Below, in pieces: positions 5,884 to 8,849 of a DNA stretch of 8,849 nucleotides. The translations under genes and the position numbers were made by a program. The stretch spans positions 1 through 8,849 of the forward strand of contig NZ_QFPF01000125.1 in the NCBI RefSeq assembly GCF_003248605.1, given 5' to 3'. The notes under the pieces were generated by a model. It was not told the DNA's origin, searched no databases, and saw only the letters and a program-made list of their open reading frames with translations. How positions within the stretch are numbered: the first letter of the stretch is position 1; every line of letters begins with the position of its first letter. Origin of the DNA: Microbacterium sp. (lineage in GTDB: Bacteria > Actinomycetota > Actinomycetes > Actinomycetales > Microbacteriaceae).

Positions 5884-6818
5884 CGCGACCGGCGGCGCCA
5901 CGGGCGCGCCGCCACCACGACACCCAGTAGGGCGATCGCCGCGGCGACCGCCGCCGGCACGAGCGCGCCGCCTCCCTCCGGCGGATCGAGCGCGTCGAGC
6001 ACGAGCGAGGTGGTCAGCAGGCCTACGACCGAACCCAGCCCGAGCAGCAGCACGCCCGTGTGGCGGACGAGGGCGGCAGAGAGGGCGATGTACACCACAC
6101 CGGTCGCGCCGCCCAGCCACACCCAGGGATCGGCCGGTGGAGCCTCGGGCGGTCCGACGACCGCCACGCGCACCGCCGCCGCGATCACGAGCAGGAGCGT
6201 GCCGCCCGCGAAGTTCACGGCGGTCGCGACGATCGCCGAGTCGATCCGCTGGCGCAGGCGCCCGTTCGTACCTTGCTGCCACGCGATACCGGCGCCGGCG
6301 AGGAACGGCAGCACGAGCAGGGGCCACGGCACGCCCGCCGGAACTCCCGCCACCGCAACGGCCACGCCCGCGAGGGCCAGCGCCGCGCCGGCCGTGCGGC
6401 CGAGCGTCACCGCGACGGCGCCGCCAGGTCCGAAGCCGGCGCGATCGAGCACGAGCCCGCACACGGTCTGCCCCGCCACCACCCCGACCGTGAAGAGGGC
6501 GACGCCGAGCACACCGACGGTGAAGCCCTGGCTCGCGACCGTGAAGGCTCCGGCGGCGCCGCCGCACAGCATCCACCACGGCACCCCGCGCACGCGGATG
6601 CCGCGCACGAGCCGGCCGACTCCCGCGCGGCCCGCGGGCAGCACGGCGACGAGGACGAGCACGAGGGCGAGTCCCGACCCGAACGAGATCGCGGCGGCGA
6701 CGAAGCCGTCATCCAGCGCGCGTCCGAGCGCGCCGTTCATGTGGGTCTGCACGGCGGTGAGCGCCCCCACCAGCACGGCGCCGCCCACGGCGACCGGAGC
6801 GGGAAGCCGTCGGTGCAC
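5874..6818 (-). CDS. DMT-superfamily transporter, DUF606/YdcZ type
   Basis: About 314 residues, almost wholly hydrophobic, with roughly ten membrane helices. It is an internal duplication typical of two-repeat DUF606 proteins: TAVQTHMNGALGRAL near the start of the first half and IAWQQGTNGRLRQRI near the start of the second have the same Q..(M/T)NG.L pattern. The substrate is unknown; DMT proteins move small metabolites or drugs. GTG 6818 is preceded, 6 nt upstream, by AGGGGG and is my preferred start. The alternative ATG 6833 adds MRGSR but lies 3 nt from the mature 3' end of tRNA-Thr and would place any ribosome site inside the tRNA. No promoter is visible between tRNA and gene, so read-through from the tRNA is possible. 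Convergent with, and overlapping by 10 nt, the nitroreductase gene. Confidence 0.88.
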   Translation of the reverse strand: MHRRLPAPVAVGGAVLVGALTAVQTHMNGALGRALDDGFVAAAISFGSGLALVLVLVAVLPAGRAGVGRLVRGIRVRGVPWWMLCGGAAGAFTVASQGFTVGVLGVALFTVGVVAGQTVCGLVLDRAGFGPGGAVAVTLGRTAGAALALAGVAVAVAGVPAGVPWPLLVLPFLAGAGIAWQQGTNGRLRQRIDSAIVATAVNFAGGTLLLVIAAAVRVAVVGPPEAPPADPWVWLGGATGVVYIALSAALVRHTGVLLLGLGSVVGLLTTSLVLDALDPPEGGGALVPAAVAAAIALLGVVVAARPWRRRSRQG

Positions 6819-6836
6819 CCGCGACCCCCTCATGCG

Positions 6837-6909
6837 TGCCGGCTACAGGACTTGAACCTGCAACCCCCTAATTACAAGTTAGGTGCGCTACCAATTGCGC
6901 CAAGCCGGC
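6837..6909 (-). tRNA. tRNA-Thr (anticodon UGU)
   Basis: 73 nt with a complete cloverleaf: acceptor GCCGGCT/AGCCGGC (7 perfect pairs), D stem GCGC/GCGC with an AATTGGTA loop, anticodon stem CCTAA/TTAGG with loop CTTGTAA (anticodon TGT), variable GGGTT, T stem GCAGG/CCTGT (one G-U) with TTCAAGT, discriminator A. CCA is not encoded. It reads ACA codons, and others by wobble. It is the probable attachment site for the integrase gene next to it, because tRNA genes are favoured targets of tyrosine recombinases. The integrase lies on its 5' side. Confidence 0.96.
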
Positions 6910-6966
6910 GGCGAAGCGCGTAATCACGCGGATTTCTGGTGATGCTGAGCAGTTAGGTGGCACTCG

Positions 6967-6987
6967 ACCCCGCACAAACCCCGCACA
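6967..6987. repeat. Tandem 10-bp direct repeat, candidate integrase arm-binding sites
   Basis: ACCCCGCACA occurs at 6967-6976 and again at 6978-6987, an 11-bp period, about one helical turn. It begins 1 nt beyond the integrase stop codon and lies 58-78 nt from the tRNA. Tandem repeats of about 10 bp flanking the core are the normal form of arm-type sites bound by the N-terminal domain of heterobivalent tyrosine integrases. Function is inferred from position and form. Confidence 0.45.
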
Positions 6988-6988
6988 T

Positions 6989-8080
6989 TCATTTTCTCAA
7001 CACCGAGTCTAGAGCGTCCGCAGCCCGCCGACCGCCGACCGTCTTCGACATGTAGACCGTCTGCGTGAGGGCCGGGTTCGTGTGCCCGAGGTACTCCGCG
7101 ACGTCCCTCGCCGTGAGGCCGGCCTGATCGAGCGCGGTCGCGACGGTCTTGCGGAACGCGTGGAACGTGTAGCCCTCGGGCAGCTCGAGCCGCTCCCTCG
7201 CGGCCGCCCACTCCCGTGCAGCCGCTCGAGGGTTGCGCTCGCGGCCGAGGACGGTCGGGAAGACCACGGCATCGTCGTTCGGCCCGCCCCGCACACGGCG
7301 ATCGCCGAGCATGCCCAGCAGCGCGGCCGGCACGGTGATGCGACGCTCCCCCGCGCTCGTCTTCGACTTCGTCACTCGCACGGTGCCGGCGGCGAGGTCG
7401 ACGTCATCCCAGCGCAGCGCGCACGCCTCGCTGATCCGCACGCCCGTGCCGGCGATGAACACCAGCAGATCGACCATGTCGACCTCGACGAGGCGCTCAT
7501 CGGCCGCGACCCGCTCGAGGATGCCGGCGAGCTCGTCGAGCGGCACCGCCACGGCACCCTGCCGGGTCGACTCGACCGCGGCGAGCTCGCGCACCGGGTT
7601 CGCTCTGACGGCGTCTGAGCGCGCGGCGAGGCCCATCATGCCCGACAGCACCGCCCGGGCCGTCTTCGCCGCCCCAGGGCCATTCTCGAGCGCGACGACG
7701 TCAAGGAATCGCTGCAAGCGATCCGGTGTCGCCTCAGCGATCGACAGGTCACCGATCCGCGGCCCGATCACCCGCTCGACGCTGTGCGTGTACGCCTCCA
7801 CCGTCCGCGGCGCTCGCCCCGCCTTCGCCTGCAAGAACCGCTTGCCGAGATCCCGCAGCTTCGTCTCACGCCGCACCTCGACACCCGACGCCGACTGCAA
7901 CGTCGTCAACGCCGCCCGCAATGACGTCGTCGCCTTCGCCTTCGTCGCCGCGAACCGCTCCACCTGCCGCAGCCGACCATCATCGAACCGATACCGTGTG
8001 CGCGCTCGCCACCGACCCGGCGAGATCTCGACGACGCTGATCGCGCCGTGACTACTCAGCGGGGTCCGCGGCCTGGCCAT
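6989..8080 (-). CDS. int: Tyrosine recombinase / phage-type integrase
   Basis: Site-specific DNA recombinase that inserts and excises the element, 363 residues. N-terminal arm-binding-like domain: SVVEISPGRWRARTRYRFDD (about 15-34) with KAKATTSLRAAL (47-58). Core-binding (SAM-like) domain about 75-160. The catalytic domain has all expected residues: Arg215 in GTGVRISEACALRWDDVDL, Lys238 or Lys240 in the beta-hairpin VTKSKTSAGERRI, His307 and Arg310 in FHAFRKT, His333 in LGHTNP, and nucleophile Tyr343 in TVYMSKT. It is therefore intact. Start ATG 8080 (MARPRTPLSS) is in the last codons of the upstream XRE gene, overlapping it by 29 nt; the frame is open to 8176, but the added residues lack a family resemblance. 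The ribosome site is weak, so translation may be coupled to the regulator. No excisionase is seen in the window. Confidence 0.96.
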   Translation of the reverse strand: MARPRTPLSSHGAISVVEISPGRWRARTRYRFDDGRLRQVERFAATKAKATTSLRAALTTLQSASGVEVRRETKLRDLGKRFLQAKAGRAPRTVEAYTHSVERVIGPRIGDLSIAEATPDRLQRFLDVVALENGPGAAKTARAVLSGMMGLAARSDAVRANPVRELAAVESTRQGAVAVPLDELAGILERVAADERLVEVDMVDLLVFIAGTGVRISEACALRWDDVDLAAGTVRVTKSKTSAGERRITVPAALLGMLGDRRVRGGPNDDAVVFPTVLGRERNPRAAAREWAAARERLELPEGYTFHAFRKTVATALDQAGLTARDVAEYLGHTNPALTQTVYMSKTVGGRRAADALDSVLRK

Positions 8081-8672
8081 TTGCCGACTCGTCACGAACG
8101 GTCTTCTCCAACTCACTCCAACCATCGCGCCGCTTGCCTCTGTGCTTCTCGAAGTGCTCGGCGAACTCTTCGGCAAGCGGGATGCTCAGAAGCGACTGCG
8201 CCGCGGTCCGATAGCGCTCCATCGCCTCTCTGGTCTCAGCCTCAACCTCCCGCTCCCGCACACTCGCCGAAGCAGAGAGACGCTCGAAGGCCAACAGCTC
8301 AACCTCCATATCGGCCCAAGTAACCCCGGCAGTCTCAGCCAGCGCGAGGAGATCTCGTTCAACCTGCACCCCACGACCGATCAGGTCAAGATTCATGAGA
8401 GCGAATTGGGCCCTCTTATCGATGGACGTCATCAGGGCGAGCGGTCGATCTACCAAGCCCGCGATGGCCTCCGCTTCGCCCAGCCTCGCGGCGCGCTTGC
8501 CCTGCTCGATCCGGGAGATGGTCACCTGACTGACGTGCCGGAGCCCTCGATCGACAAGCCGAGACGCGAGCTCTCCCTGGCTCCAGCCACGAGCCTCTCG
8601 CACGCTCCGCAGAGCCCTAGCAAACGCTCGATCTTCGAGAGTCAGTAGATCACTCTCGTCCTTTTCCGCCAC
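8052..8672 (-). CDS. XRE-family helix-turn-helix regulator
   Basis: 206 residues. The N-terminal HTH_XRE domain (about 16-76) has FARALRSVREARGWSQGELA, then a longer loop, HVSQVTISRIEQGKRAARLG, with the recognition helix near 47-58. The remaining 130 residues are helical and charged (coiled-coil-like at about 95-175, EVEAETREAMERYRTAAQSL) and have no recognised fold; they probably serve dimerisation or sensing. GTG 8672 has a clear GAGGAG (8678-8683) 5 nt upstream. It is codirectional with int and overlaps it by 29 nt, and it faces a divergent gene across a region full of inverted half-sites. It is thus a repressor candidate for the element's switch, and probably self-regulating. Codon use is less GC-rich than the chromosomal genes. 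It might instead be a general XRE activator. Confidence 0.9.
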   Translation of the reverse strand: MAEKDESDLLTLEDRAFARALRSVREARGWSQGELASRLVDRGLRHVSQVTISRIEQGKRAARLGEAEAIAGLVDRPLALMTSIDKRAQFALMNLDLIGRGVQVERDLLALAETAGVTWADMEVELLAFERLSASASVREREVEAETREAMERYRTAAQSLLSIPLAEEFAEHFEKHRGKRRDGWSELEKTVRDESANGQAADPAE

Positions 8673-8688
8673 GCGGACTCCTCACGGC

Positions 8689-8716
8689 TTGACGTCGTAA
8701 TACGTGATGCTAGAGT
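8689..8716 (+). promoter_or_regulatory. Predicted rightward promoter of the divergent element gene
   Basis: TTGACG (8689-8694), 16-nt spacer, TAGAGT (8711-8716). The -35 box is the closest to consensus in this region and the -10 fits TANNNT. It would start RNA near 8723, giving a leader of about 47 nt before ATG 8770. Confidence 0.55.
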
Positions 8717-8723
8717 GTAGCAA
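8697..8723 (-). promoter_or_regulatory. Possible leftward promoter of the XRE-int operon
   Basis: On the minus strand, TTGCTA (8718-8723) and TATTAC (8697-8702) are separated by 15 nt, a short spacer. The RNA would start near 8690, leaving about 18 nt, including GAGGAG, before GTG 8672. It overlaps the rightward promoter completely, so the two should be mutually exclusive. Confidence 0.35.
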
Positions 8724-8726
8724 TCA
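8705..8726. promoter_or_regulatory. Imperfect palindrome over the -10 box, candidate XRE operator
   Basis: TGATGCTA-GAGTG-TAGCAATCA: the right arm is the complement of the left arm with one added A. It covers the rightward -10 box and the leftward -35 box, the right place for a repressor that controls both promoters. A third half-site, TAGCGTCA, lies at 8738-8745, 20 nt from the start of the right arm. Binding by the XRE protein is inferred. Confidence 0.5.
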
Positions 8727-8733
8727 GAGAGAC

Positions 8734-8751
8734 GGCATAGCGTCATATGCC
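8734..8751. promoter_or_regulatory. Perfect inverted repeat in the leader of the rightward gene
   Basis: GGCATA-N6-TATGCC, two perfect 6-nt arms, within the predicted 5' leader and directly before the ribosome site (8756-8762). It may be a second operator or an RNA hairpin affecting translation. Its spacer includes most of the TAGCGTCA half-site. Confidence 0.4.
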
Positions 8752-8769
8752 ATGAGAGAGGACCACCGC

Positions 8770-8849
8770 ATGCCCACGAAAGAGATCGCTCCCGCTTCAG
8801 ACACCGCGCCGGAGCCGCCAGCTCCCGGCGCGGCGAATCTGCCTGAGAT
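8770..8849 (+). CDS. Unknown element protein, N-terminal 26 codons only
   Basis: Open frame to the right edge beginning MPTKEIAPASDTAPEPPAPG, a Pro/Ala/Glu-rich, presumably unstructured start. Nothing recognisable. ATG 8770 is preceded by GAGAGAGGA with about 7 nt spacing; an in-frame ATG at 8752 lacks a ribosome site. The gene is divergent from the XRE regulator and downstream of the predicted TTGACG/TAGAGT promoter, the position often taken by a Cro-like, excisionase or replication gene, but the visible residues support none of these. Confidence 0.5.
   Translation, partial: MPTKEIAPASDTAPEPPAPGAANLPE

Larger units (their letters stand above)
6910..8849. mobile_element. One end of an integrated element (prophage or ICE), extends past the window
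   Basis: Evidence for an element: a complete tyrosine integrase next to a tRNA gene, an overlapping XRE regulator, a divergent promoter region with repeated half-sites, and a change of style (less GC-rich, more varied codons from about 8050). The left boundary is taken as the tRNA, but the exact core crossover was not found. The right boundary is outside. Structural phage genes or conjugation genes are not visible, so prophage, phage remnant or integrative element cannot be separated. Confidence 0.65.

Noticed and set aside
6060..6923. 287-codon plus-strand frame opposite the transporter and tRNA
   Set aside because: Runs through a tRNA gene and opposite a membrane protein; the repetitive His/Arg/Glu composition is the complement of Val/Ala/Leu codons.
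8081..8176. Longer integrase start upstream of ATG 8080
   Set aside because: The extra 32 residues lie entirely inside the XRE gene, are Ser/Thr-rich, and do not resemble an integrase N-terminus; MARPR followed by the arm-binding domain is a usual start.
8361..8373. AACCTGCACCCC inside the XRE gene resembling the tRNA T-arm region
   Set aside because: Only 8 contiguous identical bases plus an indel, within normal coding sequence; too short to be an att copy.

Overview
High-GC actinobacterial DNA, most likely from the family Microbacteriaceae. The pointers are the very high GC, frequent GTG starts, the conserved block groEL / DUF3048 lipoprotein / cold-shock protein / LytR_C protein / DUF3263 protein, and a CIRCE operator with no groES beside groEL. 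The genus is inferred from gene content only.

Layout. Bases 1-1257 (minus) hold the first 419 codons of groEL, whose 3' end lies outside the window. Its control region (1294-1353) has a perfect CIRCE operator over the predicted transcription start and a second, degenerate CIRCE inside the promoter. Bases 1383-3853 (minus) carry four envelope, RNA-chaperone or unknown genes: a DUF3048 lipoprotein, a CspA-type cold-shock protein, a membrane-anchored LytR_C protein and a small DUF3263 protein. Three of the four look leaderless, with a TAGNNT -10 box 6-7 nt before the start codon. Next is a DUF2332 gene (3863-4870, minus). Divergent from it is a plus-strand redox pair, msrB (4946-5347) and a nitroreductase-family gene (5344-5883), joined by a GTGA overlap. 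A DUF606/YdcZ-type transporter runs convergently (minus) and overlaps the nitroreductase stop by 10 nt. Behind it lies tRNA-Thr(UGU) (6837-6909, minus).

From about 6910 to the right edge the sequence looks like one end of an integrated element (prophage or ICE). It has a complete tyrosine recombinase (6989-8080), an XRE-family regulator overlapping it by 29 nt (8052-8672), a compact divergent control region with several repeated half-sites (8673-8769), and the first 26 codons of an unknown plus-strand gene. A tandem 10-bp repeat just behind the integrase stop, close to the tRNA, looks like a pair of integrase arm-binding sites. The intact tRNA lies with its 5' end toward the element, which is the less common orientation for tRNA-targeted integration.

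How it fits together. The left 6.8 kb is ordinary chromosomal housekeeping: stress chaperone, cold shock, methionine sulfoxide repair, envelope proteins. The right 2 kb is accessory: a site-specific recombination module with its own repressor-like switch. No clearly unprecedented multi-gene system is visible. The parts most worth a second look are the element's control region and attachment site, the double CIRCE arrangement, and the series of leaderless starts. No intergenic stretch exceeds 300 bases.
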